Made by a program: the position numbers and the translations under genes
In this document: piece by piece, positions 8,860 through 18,265 of the stretch
Numbering within the stretch: the first letter of the stretch is position 1
Layout of the letters: each line of letters starts with the position of its first letter
NCBI GenBank assembly: GCA_010692635.1
Contig: JAAHGL010000040.1
Coordinates: 1 to 47,425, forward strand
DNA length: 47,425 nt
Reading direction: 5' to 3'
Source: Symploca sp. SIO2C1
Lineage (GTDB): Bacteria; Cyanobacteriota; Cyanobacteriia; Cyanobacteriales; Coleofasciculaceae
The notes under the pieces: generated by a model
The model's database searches: none
Told to the model about the DNA's origin: nothing
Seen by the model: the letters and a program-made list of their open reading frames with translations, nothing else

Positions 8860-9855
8860 ATGAAACCAACTGTAGATACTCTGTATGTGACCCCTGACAT
8901 TCCTACTAGGACAGATAACTTCAACGTTGAGCAACTGAAGCAAGATCTTTATAAACCTTTGACTCAAGCTTTAGATGATCAAGCATCTGTTGGAGAAATC
9001 TCACTGCTTTGTCCACTCAAGCCAGTAATGGACGATTCGGCGAAACTTTTAGTTAAAGATACAGCAGGGCATCCAATTGCTGTAGTTTTGTGTTCCTCAC
9101 CAGTAACTCCCGGGTTAGTGGCACGAGGGATGGAACGTACCCGCTTAGTCAAGCAAGCTCTCGGTTCAGATATAGGACGAGTGGTCCTTGATCCCTTACT
9201 TGAGGGCAAGATAAATGGACTGAGTTATGCTGTTCTGCCTCATTGTCAGCCTCTAAGTAGTTCGCGGCTGATATGGCCTGTTCAACGTGCCTTGTTATCT
9301 CCTCATGTGTTCCAATGGTTGAGTCGCGTGACAGAGGTTACGGCTAGTACAGTACACGCTGAACAAGTAGAGCCAGATTTCATAGTGCCATTGAAATACT
9401 TGGCCGAATTAGAGGCCATGACTGAACGAGTTCGCGCTGGAGCGCAGCAGGTGCTCCAGCGTCTAGCTGACGGTAAGTGGTCTCCTCGCCATGTGGTGAT
9501 GCACAATGATTTGTGGAAAGGTAACATCCTTCTCGAGGATCGCAATGTCAGCGGATTGGGCAAACAATTATCCACAGAACATTTTATCATCATCGATTGG
9601 ATGGGCGCAATGGTTCAAGGATATGCCATGTATGATTTAATTCGGCTGGCTCAATCACTGAAGTTAGGGGGAAGGCAACTGCGTGAGCATGTTACTACTC
9701 ATTGTCAATTCTTAGGTTGCGATTTTATTGATGCTCGCAGCCATCTGTTAGCAGCTTTAGGTTACTTGGGGATGCACTTGGAACATTTCCCCTTACCCAG
9801 ATTTGTCCAGATGGCTGATTCTTGTTTGGAGAAAATTGAGCAAATTCAAGGATGA
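8860..9855 (+). CDS. Phosphotransferase of the APH/choline-kinase fold
   Basis: This 331-aa protein has the catalytic signature of aminoglycoside-phosphotransferase-like kinases: HNDLWKGN (His215, Asp217, Asn222; HxDxxxxN), then IIDWMG with the metal-binding Asp246. The first half would hold the nucleotide-binding lobe (residues 60-110) but has weak family motifs. Substrates in this superfamily range from antibiotics to small metabolites, lipids and sugars; nothing here identifies one, and a resistance role should not be assumed. It stands alone between xseA and an IS remnant. Confidence 0.75.
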   Translation: MKPTVDTLYVTPDIPTRTDNFNVEQLKQDLYKPLTQALDDQASVGEISLLCPLKPVMDDSAKLLVKDTAGHPIAVVLCSSPVTPGLVARGMERTRLVKQALGSDIGRVVLDPLLEGKINGLSYAVLPHCQPLSSSRLIWPVQRALLSPHVFQWLSRVTEVTASTVHAEQVEPDFIVPLKYLAELEAMTERVRAGAQQVLQRLADGKWSPRHVVMHNDLWKGNILLEDRNVSGLGKQLSTEHFIIIDWMGAMVQGYAMYDLIRLAQSLKLGGRQLREHVTTHCQFLGCDFIDARSHLLAALGYLGMHLEHFPLPRFVQMADSCLEKIEQIQG

Positions 9856-9931
9856 ATCTACAGTTTATAACTGCTCTCAAATCGAGAGTTGATCGAATAC
9901 AAGGCTAACATCCTAGGAATGCTTTTGACAC

Positions 9932-9960
9932 TCCCACGGCTAGAAGCGCGTGGGATTCTT
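9932..9960. mobile_element. IS200/IS605-type end remnant
   Basis: The segment has a hairpin with arms CCCACG and CGTGGG around TAGAAGCG-type loop sequence, preceded by GACACT and followed by ATTCTTGCTTC. This is the kind of subterminal hairpin found at the ends of cyanobacterial IS200/IS605 elements. No tnpB remains beside it. Confidence 0.45.
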
Positions 9961-10069
9961 GCTTCATCCAGCCAACTTATTTAGAGGAGTTTCCCCACCT
10001 AAACAGAGGTTGTTCTGTCCACAAGCTTTAGCTCCCTTATGCCCTACGGTACTATGTATTCCTTATTTA

Positions 10070-10174
10070 TTAAAGCTTCCTTCAATGTGGACTAGAAGTT
10101 ATTTTTGTGCAACTGCTGGTTATGCATCTAGCGAAACAATCAAAAAATATATTGCTAATCAAAAAACAAGATAG
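10070..10174 (+). pseudogene. C-terminal fragment of IS200-type TnpA transposase
   Basis: The last 32 codons before the TAG encode LPSMWTRSYFCATAGYAS and then SETIKKYIANQKTR. This matches the C-terminal pattern of Y1 (IS200/IS605) transposases: LW-x-x-SYF...G, then the helix -ETI-KYI-NQ that carries the catalytic-tyrosine region's tail. The rest of the transposase is missing. It sits between two hairpins that look like element ends, so this is the scar of one or two small transposons. Confidence 0.55.
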
Positions 10175-10197
10175 ACTGCACCTTAAGGTGCTAAGCA

Positions 10198-10235
10198 TTA
10201 ATCCCACTCCTAGAAGGTGTGGGATTAATGCTTCA
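10198..10235. repeat. Hairpin at IS remnant end
   Basis: Arms AATCCCAC and GTGGGATT flank an 11-base spacer, just after the transposase fragment and followed by AATGCTTC. It probably is the second end structure of the decayed IS200/IS605-like element. Together with the two preceding entries it explains most of the 9856-10336 gene-free stretch. Confidence 0.5.
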
Positions 10236-10336
10236 ATTACTGTAATTTTACCTAAATTTTTCTAGTTCTTGTTCGTCGCTTTTTTCTTACAACTTACATA
10301 TTGTTTTTGAGATAAGCACATCAATTGATACTTAGC

Positions 10337-11353
10337 ATGGAGAAAAGTCGAGTGAAAATTGCGCTGGTGATTGTGGTAGTTGTTGTGGGATTGTCAGTAA
10401 TACTGGAAGTGCTTTTGCGATCGCTAGTAGGCTTTGGTAACCCCCTTATTTATATTACAGATCCTGAAATTGGTTACTTGCTAGCACCTTCCCAACAGAC
10501 AAGGAGGTTTGGCAATCGCATTGCGATTAATGAGTACTCAATGCGTAGTCCAACAATCACCGTTAATAGACCAGAATCAACACTGCGAATACTAATATTA
10601 GGTGATTCAGTTGCTAATGGTGCTTGGTGGACAGATCAACAACAGACGATTTCAGCGCTGCTGGCGACTCAACTAGAAGCTTTAATTAGAGGATCGTCGA
10701 AAGAAAGCCTTAGTCACAAGACATTCTTTGAGCGTGTAGAAGTTCTCAACGCTTCTGCCAATTCTTGGGGACCGCGCAATGAGTTAGCTTATCTAAAACG
10801 CTTTGGCACTTTCGAGGCTCAAGTAGTAGTATTATTGCTCAATACAGATGATTTGTTTGCAATGATACCCAGTTCTGCAGCTGTGGGACGCGATCGCAAC
10901 TATCCAGCTCATAAACCACCCTTGGCTTTGGTAGAAGTATTTAGTCGCTATGTATTGCCACTAATTTTACCGGAGCGGGAGTCGAGAATTAATCAAGTCC
11001 CCCCAGAAAAGGATCCGGTTGGTAGCAACCTAGAAGCAATTGGGCAAATTCAAACCGTTAGCAATAACAATACTGCCGACTTTGTGTTGGCGATGACACC
11101 CCTACTAAGGGAAATTGGTGAACTTGGACCTCGTGAGTATGAGTTGGAAGCCCGTGCGCGCCTTAGTGAGTTTACCAAAAATCGGCAAATCACTTATCTA
11201 GATTTTCTACCAGTTTTCCAACAGACTGAAACTCCAGAAGTTTGGTATCGGGATCACATTCATCTGAGCTCCCAAGGTAATAAGAGAGTTAGTGAAGTTA
11301 TCAGCTCTTTACCAGTACTCAGGAATCAGTTATCTGTGGCAACTAGCCCCTGA
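10337..11353 (+). CDS. SGNH/GDSL-type hydrolase, membrane anchored
   Basis: This protein of about 338 aa starts at ATG 10337; the in-frame TTG at 10325 is less likely. One N-terminal hydrophobic segment (residues about 8-30, IALVIVVVVVGLSVILEVLL) suggests a signal anchor. Block I of the SGNH fold is ILILGDSVANG (Ser91 as nucleophile), and the last block is YRDHIHLSSQGN, giving Asp306 and His309 as the DxxH pair. SGNH enzymes are esterases or acyl-transfer enzymes acting on lipids or polysaccharide acyl groups. The anchor places it on the periplasmic or outer face of the membrane. The substrate is unknown. Confidence 0.8.
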   Translation: MEKSRVKIALVIVVVVVGLSVILEVLLRSLVGFGNPLIYITDPEIGYLLAPSQQTRRFGNRIAINEYSMRSPTITVNRPESTLRILILGDSVANGAWWTDQQQTISALLATQLEALIRGSSKESLSHKTFFERVEVLNASANSWGPRNELAYLKRFGTFEAQVVVLLLNTDDLFAMIPSSAAVGRDRNYPAHKPPLALVEVFSRYVLPLILPERESRINQVPPEKDPVGSNLEAIGQIQTVSNNNTADFVLAMTPLLREIGELGPREYELEARARLSEFTKNRQITYLDFLPVFQQTETPEVWYRDHIHLSSQGNKRVSEVISSLPVLRNQLSVATSP

Positions 11354-11388
11354 CAGAAAACCTTTAAATTATCGTGCGAAAACCCTGT

Positions 11389-11410
11389 GAGACGTTGCAT
11401 GCAACGTCTC
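11389..11410. terminator. Perfect palindrome between convergent genes
   Basis: A perfect 22-bp palindrome centred on TTGCATGCAA (arms GAGACG...CGTCTC) lies 35 bp after the SGNH gene and 32 bp before the end of the convergent dehydrogenase gene. It could act as a bidirectional terminator. This palindrome type is also a common cyanobacterial dispersed repeat. Confidence 0.5.
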
Positions 11411-11442
11411 TACACATCTGGATATATAGAAAAAGGAGGGTG

Positions 11443-12486
11443 TCAAGAAACCGTTACTGCTGGTGAACAGAGAATCCGATCCTCCCTGTCTACGTTTTGC
11501 CAAACTTGACCATCAAGGGCCATCTGTTCAATCACACTCGCTAAACGTAGAGCCTTTAGTGCTTGCTCGCCACCCACAGAAGGTTGATTGCCACCCCGAA
11601 CACAGCTAACAAAGTGTTCTAACTCAGCATGCAGTGGTTCGATGTTACTGGTGTAAACTTTCTCAATCAAACCGTCTTGGCGGTAAAGTACCTGACCGTA
11701 GTCTGTCATGTAGTTAGCCGTAGTTTGCCGGTGAATGAGAATCTCATTATTGAGAAAGTCTGCTTCAGTCAAAGAGTTTTTGCAATGGGCAGCGATAGTT
11801 CGGATTTTACGATGTGTCACCTTAGAGGCTGTTAGGGTAGCAACAATCCCATTGGCAAAACCTAGATTAGCAGTTACGTAATCTAAATATCCAGAATCGG
11901 AGGCGCGACTGCCACTGGCGGTTAACTTAGTTACTGGTGCGGCTGCTAGTTCCAATAAAAGGTCAATGTCGTGAATCATTAAGTCTAAAACGACAGAAAC
12001 ATCATTGGCTCGGTTGGAGTAGGGACTCATTCGGTGAGCCTCTAGCGCTAGCAACTCCTCTGTCTTCAGAACTTTACTAAGTTCCTGAAAAGCTGGGTTA
12101 AAACGTTCAATGTGACCTACTTGTAAAATACGCTTATACTCAGCTGCTGCATTTACTAAAGACTCTGCCTCAGCAATATTGGCAGCAATAGGTTTTTCAA
12201 TTAACACATGAATCCCAGCCTGTAAACAAGTCATCCCAACTTCGTGATGGAGACGGGTGGGTACAGCAATGCAAACGGCGTCAACATAAGGGAAAAGATC
12301 ACGATAATCTTCAAAAAAGCGGACACGGTACTTACTTGCTGTGTCCAAGCCCCTTTCTACATTAATGTCTGCCACACCCACCACTTCCACATCTTTAAGA
12401 AGACTCAAAATTCGGGCATGATGCTGTCCCATGTTGCCAACGCCGATAACTCCGATTTTGATTGGCTGTAGCAGACTACTCTGCAT
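11443..12486 (-). CDS. Gfo/Idh/MocA-family NAD(P)-dependent dehydrogenase
   Basis: With ATG at 12486 the product is 347 aa, the normal size for the family; the frame runs upstream to 12609 but that part has no family resemblance. It opens with a Rossmann motif (GVIGVGNMGQHHARIL), then EKPIAA, the conserved Lys-Pro of the family, and HIERFNPAF. The block LDLMIHDIDLLLEL carries the likely catalytic His/Asp. Relatives oxidise or reduce sugars, including nucleotide sugars; the HIERFNPAF block resembles UDP-GlcNAc 3-dehydrogenases, but this is only a suggestion. No sugar-pathway partner is adjacent. Confidence 0.85.
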   Translation of the reverse strand: MQSSLLQPIKIGVIGVGNMGQHHARILSLLKDVEVVGVADINVERGLDTASKYRVRFFEDYRDLFPYVDAVCIAVPTRLHHEVGMTCLQAGIHVLIEKPIAANIAEAESLVNAAAEYKRILQVGHIERFNPAFQELSKVLKTEELLALEAHRMSPYSNRANDVSVVLDLMIHDIDLLLELAAAPVTKLTASGSRASDSGYLDYVTANLGFANGIVATLTASKVTHRKIRTIAAHCKNSLTEADFLNNEILIHRQTTANYMTDYGQVLYRQDGLIEKVYTSNIEPLHAELEHFVSCVRGGNQPSVGGEQALKALRLASVIEQMALDGQVWQNVDREDRILCSPAVTVS

Positions 12487-12816
12487 ATGGGTATTTGGAT
12501 ATTTTTGGCACATGCTATCTTGCACTATTGGAAAACTCCTACACCACTGTAAATAAGTCGATTTGCTTACTCTAAGCTGCCTTAAACCATCCAGATAGTA
12601 CCACAGCACATTTAAATGTGAAGAATTCCAAAGTTTTCCACAAATACGTTAGATTAGGGAAAGTTTAAGGGTAGTTATTCTGTTTTTATTGTGGTTTTAG
12701 CAGTTCTATGCTAGTAGCTTGATGTGTCAGTTTTTTAGTTGTCCATTGTTGGTGATTTATTAGATCTATTGCCAAAGGTACTTTGTTATTAGCTCAGCTG
12801 ATGAGGGGCTTGTATT

Positions 12817-13494
12817 TTGAAAGCAGTTGTTTTGTTATCTGGAGGATTGGACTCTTCAACAGTCCTGTATCAAGCCAAGAAAGATGGTTATGAATGTTAT
12901 GCCATCTCTTTTGACTACCAGCAGCGACATCGACGGGAATTGGACTCCGCGATCGCGATTGCTCGCCAAGCCAATGTCAAAGATCATCAAGTGGTAAGCT
13001 TTGACTTAGGGCAATGGGGAGGCTCAGCTTTGACGGATCAGGAGATTGATTTGCCTCAGAAGCGTTCCCTAGAGCAAATGTCTCAGAATATTCCCATTAC
13101 CTATGTTCCAGGACGGAACACAATTTTTTTGAGTTTTGGACTGTCCTACGCCGAAGCGATCGCTGCTGAATGTGTCTATATTGGGGTCAATGCTTTGGAT
13201 TATTCTGGTTACCCGGATTGTCGTCCTGATTATATCGAGGCAATGCAGAAAGTTTTTGCTCTAGGGACAAAACAAGGTCGTGAGGGACAAGGAATCAAAA
13301 TTGTGACACCTCTGATTAACCTCAAAAAAACTGCCATCATTGAGTTAGGTAATCAGTTGGGCGTACCTTGGGAGAAAACTTGGTCTTGCTACGCTGGAGG
13401 TGATCTTGCTTGTGGGATCTGTGATTCCTGCCAGTTGAGGCTTGCTGCTTTTGCTGAACTAGGATTGAAAGACCCACTTGCTTATCAAAATTAA
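12817..13494 (+). CDS. queC: 7-cyano-7-deazaguanine synthase (queuosine/PreQ0 pathway)
   Basis: QueC makes preQ0 from 7-carboxy-7-deazaguanine, ATP and ammonia, feeding queuosine synthesis for tRNA. The 225-aa product has the PP-loop LSGGLDSS (residues 7-14). The middle holds YVPGRNTIFLSF and the family block DYSGYPDCRPDYIEA. The C-terminal zinc site is made from WSCY and ACGICDSC. The start is TTG at 12817, giving MKAVVLLSGG; no better start is present close to the P-loop. No other queuosine gene is adjacent. Confidence 0.95.
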   Translation: MKAVVLLSGGLDSSTVLYQAKKDGYECYAISFDYQQRHRRELDSAIAIARQANVKDHQVVSFDLGQWGGSALTDQEIDLPQKRSLEQMSQNIPITYVPGRNTIFLSFGLSYAEAIAAECVYIGVNALDYSGYPDCRPDYIEAMQKVFALGTKQGREGQGIKIVTPLINLKKTAIIELGNQLGVPWEKTWSCYAGGDLACGICDSCQLRLAAFAELGLKDPLAYQN

Positions 13495-13629
13495 GGAGAG
13501 AAGGTATAATAGCTTACTTGCCTTGCAATTGGAGATTGGAGCTATCAGCCTTCGGTTACTTCAGGCTAATTTTTGAGAATTCCGCAATAATATTCCCAAA
13601 TAAGAATAAAAATTTAGGAGAATCAGTCC

Positions 13630-14913
13630 GTGAGTATAGAAGCTCTTGTTGAGAATCCCTCAAGTCCAGCCGAGTCAACCTCCCCAGCATCTGCTCCTTA
13701 TGATCCAACTGAGTTTGATGCTAGTGTAATGGGAACCTACGGACGCTTTCCTATTGCTTTAGAACGGGGAAAAGGTTGCCATGTTTGGGATACTGAAGGG
13801 CAGCAATATCTAGACTTTGTTGCGGGAATTGCTACTTGTACTCTTGGTCATGCACACCCAGCTTTGGTGGAAGCTGTGACAAAGCAAATCCAAACCCTAC
13901 ACCATGTTTCTAATTTGTACTATATCCCCCAACAGGGAGAATTAGCCAAATGGATTATCGATCATTCCTGTGCAGACCGAGTATTTTTCTGTAATTCTGG
14001 AGCAGAAGCCAACGAAGGGGCAATAAAACTAGCGCGGAAGTATAGCCATAAGGTATTAGAGATTGAGAAACCAGTGATTTTGACGGCAAAAGCCAGTTTC
14101 CACGGGCGGACATTAGCAACTATTACTGCTACTGGTCAACCTAAGTATCACAAGAACTTTGACCCCTTAGTGCCTGGTTTCCAATACATACCTTACAATG
14201 ATATTGAAGCATTAGAAAATGCGATCGCGGATCTTGATGAGGGCAACCAGCGAGTGGGAGCAATTATCATGGAACCTTTACAGGGAGAAGGAGGTGTCCG
14301 CCCAGGAGAACTAGAATATTTCCTCAAGCTGCGGAAAATGTGCGATGATACGGGCATTTTACTAATTTTGGATGAAGTGCAAGTAGGTGTAGGTCGTACT
14401 GGTAAATACTGGGGGTATGAGCATCTGGGAATAGAACCAGATGTCTTTACTAGTGCTAAGGGACTAGCTGGCGGCATCCCGATTGGAGCGCTGATGTGTA
14501 AGAAGTTTTGCGATATCTTTGAGCCTGGGGAACATGCAAGTACTTTTGGTGGTAATCCCTTTGCCTGTGCTGCGGCACTTGCTGTTAATCAGACTTTGGA
14601 ACAAGAGAACCTACTGCATAATGTGCAGCAAAGGGGAGAGCAACTGCGTACAAGACTAAGAGCGATCGCCCTTAAATACCCTGATATTTTTGTTGAAGTA
14701 CGGGGTTGGGGTCTAATTAATGGGATGGAGCTCAATGCCGACATTGATTTAACAGCAGTGGATGTAGTGAAAGCAGCAATGGCAGAAAGATTGCTGTTAG
14801 TTCCAGCAGGCCCTAAAGTAGTTCGCTTTGTTCCTCCTCTCATTGTCTCGGCTGAGGAAGTTGATGAAGCTGCTCAAATCCTTGAAAGAGCGGTAGAGAA
14901 ATTCGCGCTGTAG
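13630..14913 (+). CDS. argD: Acetylornithine aminotransferase
   Basis: This PLP-dependent class-III aminotransferase converts N-acetylglutamate 5-semialdehyde to N-acetylornithine in arginine synthesis. Signatures include CNSGAEANEGAIKLARK, SFHGRT, LDEVQVGVGRTG and the Schiff-base Lys277 in TSAKGLAGG. The product is 427 aa; the first 30 residues form a Ser/Pro/Ala-rich extension common in cyanobacterial versions. The start is GTG 13630 with TAGGAGA upstream. Related ornithine or 4-aminobutyrate aminotransferases are possible but less likely given SNLYYIPQQGELA. Confidence 0.93.
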   Translation: MSIEALVENPSSPAESTSPASAPYDPTEFDASVMGTYGRFPIALERGKGCHVWDTEGQQYLDFVAGIATCTLGHAHPALVEAVTKQIQTLHHVSNLYYIPQQGELAKWIIDHSCADRVFFCNSGAEANEGAIKLARKYSHKVLEIEKPVILTAKASFHGRTLATITATGQPKYHKNFDPLVPGFQYIPYNDIEALENAIADLDEGNQRVGAIIMEPLQGEGGVRPGELEYFLKLRKMCDDTGILLILDEVQVGVGRTGKYWGYEHLGIEPDVFTSAKGLAGGIPIGALMCKKFCDIFEPGEHASTFGGNPFACAAALAVNQTLEQENLLHNVQQRGEQLRTRLRAIALKYPDIFVEVRGWGLINGMELNADIDLTAVDVVKAAMAERLLLVPAGPKVVRFVPPLIVSAEEVDEAAQILERAVEKFAL

Positions 14914-14922
14914 GATTTTCTT

Positions 14923-14946
14923 GGGGCAATTACCTGTAATTGCCCC
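14923..14946. terminator. Hairpin after argD
   Basis: Perfect 11-bp stem, GGGGCAATTAC / GTAATTGCCCC, with a two-base loop, 10 bp after argD and 72 bp before the end of the convergent gene. A strong stem but no clear U-run on the plus strand. It is a plausible bidirectional terminator. Confidence 0.6.
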
Positions 14947-15017
14947 TTAGAAGTAGAACTCGAAACTTATTGTAGAAACTTTCTTCCCTTCTGCCTCCTG
15001 CCTCCTGCCTTCTTTTA

Positions 15018-15683
15018 CTAATTCTTCCACCGTACCCGGATAAAATGAGCTGGACGACCCCAGATATCGGGGGTTGCTGTAATACCTTCAACTGCTAGAT
15101 TAAAAGGAATTGCAGTAGTTAAATATCGTTGAGCTAGATTACCTAAATCTGGTGTTAATTGAGTTGCTGCAGCTGTTGCTAATCCCAAACCCAGCATTTG
15201 TTCAACTGGTCCTGGTGGCATTACCAAATGTGCTCCTAATGCCAATCCTGCAGTTAAAAACATGCCAACTGAGAAATTAGTGCCGCAGCGGGGATGCACA
15301 GCTAAATCCCATTCCCCTCTGGTAATTCTTCTTAAGGCAATGGGTACTGCCCTTCTCAAATCAGCTAAGTGTACCTGACCATAGAGATAAAACCCCTCGT
15401 CGGTAGATAATCCCCCTAAAGTATCATTGTCCAACTGGTAGTTAGTTGTTGCAGATCTAGAGCTGCTGACACCAAAGCGCTCCCCTAAAACCCAGACGGT
15501 AGCGTGCTCTAGAGCATGAACCTGGCGCAGCATTAAAATTTCTTTTAACCCAGGCAAAAAGTTCAGCTGTTTGAGCAAATCAGTATCTTGTGTTGGTTGT
15601 GGCTGGGGAAAATCAAAGTCCCAGAAATCACCAGTGGGAGTAGAGGTACTATAAGTCATGGTAGTAAGTAATTGAAAATTCAA
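15018..15683 (-). CDS. DUF6391 family protein
   Basis: The product is 221 aa from 15683 or 213 aa from the second ATG at 15659. It has the conserved block LMLRQVHALEHATVWVLGERFG, the region HPRCGTNFSVGMFLTAGLALG and hydrophobic C-terminal stretches. I recognise this as the cyanobacterial DUF6391 family, whose function is not established. The HALEHATVW and HPRCGTN motifs, with conserved His, Glu and Cys, could bind a metal or act catalytically, but that is inference. It is convergent with argD. Confidence 0.7.
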   Translation of the reverse strand: MNFQLLTTMTYSTSTPTGDFWDFDFPQPQPTQDTDLLKQLNFLPGLKEILMLRQVHALEHATVWVLGERFGVSSSRSATTNYQLDNDTLGGLSTDEGFYLYGQVHLADLRRAVPIALRRITRGEWDLAVHPRCGTNFSVGMFLTAGLALGAHLVMPPGPVEQMLGLGLATAAATQLTPDLGNLAQRYLTTAIPFNLAVEGITATPDIWGRPAHFIRVRWKN

Positions 15684-15769
15684 AATTTAAGTAGGGCTTG
15701 CTGAAAAAAGATATAAGTTATTTAACTGTAGCGCTCACACCAGCAAAGTTTGATAAATCTTGGTAAAGT

Positions 15770-15889
15770 TCATTTATTTTTCTTCTTCCCTTCAAACTGT
15801 TCAATAAACGCTTCAACCCGTCTTCTCACAGTATCAGGAGCAAGTGAAGAAAAGCGAATTAGTTCATTCGAGGGTAAATGAGGATTCTG
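15770..15889 (-). pseudogene. Remnant of a small gene (possible)
   Basis: On the minus strand the frame before a TGA reads as a coherent basic-acidic tail, NPHLPSNELIRFSSLAPDTV then RRRVEAFIEQFEGKKKNK. It is preceded in frame by a TAG with no start codon between, so only a C-terminal stretch of about 39 codons survives. It resembles the tail of a small regulatory or antitoxin-like protein. The family is not identified. Confidence 0.3.
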
Positions 15890-15975
15890 CTATATTGGTA
15901 CAGTTTCCCCTTGTCCAGCATACAAGATATGCGATCGCACTATAACTTAACACCTAATACTTGTAGAAAAATTCT

Positions 15976-17529
15976 ATGCTATCTTCCAGCAGTTTCATAA
16001 TTAGACAAAGAGTTTATTTGTTTATCACTCTAGTATTGGCTGTATTTCTATTGGTCATTGCTGGTGAGTGGTTCAGAGTACAACAAGTTGTTGCAGAAAC
16101 TCCTCGTCAGGTTTTTTATGTTGCACTTAATGGTAGTGATACAAATGAAGGTTCTATTGCACATCCTTGGGCAACGGTTAACCATGCAGCTAATGTTTTA
16201 AAGGCAGGTGAAACCGTTTACATCCGAGCTGGAATTTATACCCCTACTCAACAAATCCAAGCTAAACATTCTGGTACAGCAGATTCTTGGATTACTTATA
16301 GTGCATTTCCTGGAGAGCCTGTCATTATTGATGCTAAAGGGATAGCAGTAGCTCCTCCTTCGGGGAAGTCTCCTTTCCCTCATGATCAAGGAGCCTTTCA
16401 ATTAGAAAATGTCCAATATATTCAAGTCAGAAATCTAGAAATCATCAATTCTCACAACTCAGGTATTACTGTGAGAAACAGTAATTATATTGATCTTTAT
16501 AACAATAAAACAGAAAATACTTTTAGCCCAGGAATTGGAGTTTGGAAAAGTGCTCATCAGAAAGTGATTGGTAATACCATCGTTAATGCCAGTGATCTTA
16601 AGATGGCTGACTTTCCCAATGATTTGTCAGCAGCACCCCATGAATCTATTTCCCTCGGTAGTGTTGAAAATTTTGAGGTTGCTTATAACTTAATTAAGTA
16701 TGGGCAAAAAGAAGGTATTGATATTAAAGAGAAAAGTCAACATGGAACTGTGCATCATAACTACATACATCATATGAGGCGTCAAGGACTCTATGTAGAC
16801 AGTTGGTTCGGACTATTGGAAGATGTTGAAGTATTCAATAATGTAGTTCATGATTGCCGAGGATCTGGATTCGCTGTATCTGTGGAAGGAGGCTCAACAG
16901 CAAAAAACATCCAGTTTCATCACAATTTACTTTATGACAACTGGGGAACGGGTATTTTATTTTCGACATGGGGGAATGATGGTTTACGAGAGAATGTCAA
17001 AATTTACAATAATACTGTTCATCACAATGGCTATGGACCACCTAACCCTGGAGAGAAATTTTATTGGATAACAGGTGGATTGTACTTATTCTCAGATAAT
17101 GTCCAAAGTATTGAAATCAAGAACAATATCTTTAGCGAAAATACAGGATTTCAAATTGGCTATAGTGATTCTTATCTCAAAAATAGCTCTAATATCGAGA
17201 ATGTTTTTGAGCAAAAAGACATTGATATCAGTCACAACCTGGTGTTTGGTGCAAATAGTGCTAGCAATCCCATTTATGCCGGATGGTCACCTGACAATTA
17301 TGCGAATATTTATGGCATAAATGGTACTTCTGCCTTAGTGGCTAGTCCTCAATTTATTAATGCTAAACGAGGCAATTTTTACTGGCAAAGCGCTCCTACT
17401 GTTGACAAAACTACCTCCCTTGCTGCTCCTAATACACCGGAGACTACAATCGGAGCTTTTCCTTATGGAGAAGAACCTGAGCTTTGGTGGCAGTCTGTTG
17501 ATTTTCCACCAAAATTTTCGCAATCTTAG
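15976..17529 (+). CDS. Secreted right-handed parallel beta-helix protein
   Basis: This 517-aa protein has an N-terminal hydrophobic segment (residues about 15-30) followed by the pectate-lyase/alginate-lyase-like opening FYVALNGSDTNEGS, HPWATVNHAANVLKAG and VYIRAGIY. The middle repeats N-rich beta-helix coils (for example YNLIKYGQKEGIDIKE and FNNVVHDCRGSGFAVS). Proteins of this type are extracellular polysaccharide lyases, epimerases or structural adhesins. No catalytic set is clear enough to choose. An export signal and location next to other secreted proteins suggest action on envelope or slime polysaccharide. Confidence 0.75.
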   Translation: MLSSSSFIIRQRVYLFITLVLAVFLLVIAGEWFRVQQVVAETPRQVFYVALNGSDTNEGSIAHPWATVNHAANVLKAGETVYIRAGIYTPTQQIQAKHSGTADSWITYSAFPGEPVIIDAKGIAVAPPSGKSPFPHDQGAFQLENVQYIQVRNLEIINSHNSGITVRNSNYIDLYNNKTENTFSPGIGVWKSAHQKVIGNTIVNASDLKMADFPNDLSAAPHESISLGSVENFEVAYNLIKYGQKEGIDIKEKSQHGTVHHNYIHHMRRQGLYVDSWFGLLEDVEVFNNVVHDCRGSGFAVSVEGGSTAKNIQFHHNLLYDNWGTGILFSTWGNDGLRENVKIYNNTVHHNGYGPPNPGEKFYWITGGLYLFSDNVQSIEIKNNIFSENTGFQIGYSDSYLKNSSNIENVFEQKDIDISHNLVFGANSASNPIYAGWSPDNYANIYGINGTSALVASPQFINAKRGNFYWQSAPTVDKTTSLAAPNTPETTIGAFPYGEEPELWWQSVDFPPKFSQS

Positions 17530-17664
17530 ACAAGCTGAGGCGATGCATTAGTAACAAGTTAAGACAAAAATGTCTTTGTCAAGGGGTAGGGGAGCTGGGG
17601 GTGAGCGAAATTAGGGAAGGAATTTATAGCAAAGTATCCTCTCAAATTATTAGCTCTCCTTTGT

Positions 17665-17711
17665 TTCCCTATCTCCCCATCTCCCTATCTCCCCATCTCC
17701 CCATCTCCCCA
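17665..17711. repeat. Tandem CTCCCCAT-type repeat
   Basis: Run of CTCCCCAT/CTCCCTAT units of about 7-8 bp in the 17530-17824 spacer, pyrimidine-rich on the plus strand. Confidence 0.7.
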
Positions 17712-17824
17712 CCCTTTTTTTCCCTCACCCGGGAGCCGGAGTTTCTAGTTTCCCTTCTCACTCGTGGGGAGTAAGATAAGCCTTAGGTTATAGCAATTAT
17801 TTCTTGAGGGGGCAAAGCTCTAAG

Positions 17825-18265
17825 ATGGAACGTGGTTTACTCTGGCTACCCTTGCTAGCAATCTTTTTTTGGCTTGCTTGGTCTGGTTGGAACGAATATC
17901 AAAAACTCGAAGCCTACAAAAGCTGGGTAGAGCACTTTGAGCGAGGGAAGTATGATATTTATGCAGTGTTGGGTCAAAAAAACAGTGATTTGACTTGGGG
18001 AAAACCAACACGCACTGGACCAATAAATCTAGAAACCTTCTCCCTCAAAGATGTTCAATCCCTCCAGTTGGTGGTAGATAATCAGACAGTTAACCTGGAA
18101 ACTCCTCCTAAAAGAGGTAGTAAAATTGCCTTAGAATTTATCTTTCCAGAACCTGCTACTTCAATTAAAATTCCCTTTACACAAATCTCTCTGGCAACAG
18201 AGTGGGGAAAATTCCTACAGCAAGAATTGTCAAATTTGCGATCACATGGTATCTGTGAGGAATAG
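17825..18265 (+). CDS. Small membrane-anchored protein, unknown
   Basis: From ATG 17825 the product is 146 aa with one N-terminal transmembrane segment (LLWLPLLAIFFWLAW, residues 5-19) followed by a soluble domain of beta-like pattern. The in-frame TTG at 17804 is less convincing. No motif was recognised. Codon use and composition match neighbouring genes. It probably is an envelope protein; function unknown. Confidence 0.6.
   Translation: MERGLLWLPLLAIFFWLAWSGWNEYQKLEAYKSWVEHFERGKYDIYAVLGQKNSDLTWGKPTRTGPINLETFSLKDVQSLQLVVDNQTVNLETPPKRGSKIALEFIFPEPATSIKIPFTQISLATEWGKFLQQELSNLRSHGICEE

Noticed and set aside
15706-15772. A short minus-strand reading frame ending QDLSNFAGVSATVK, tested as a partner of the remnant next to it
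   Set aside because: No start and no recognisable domain; too short to decide.
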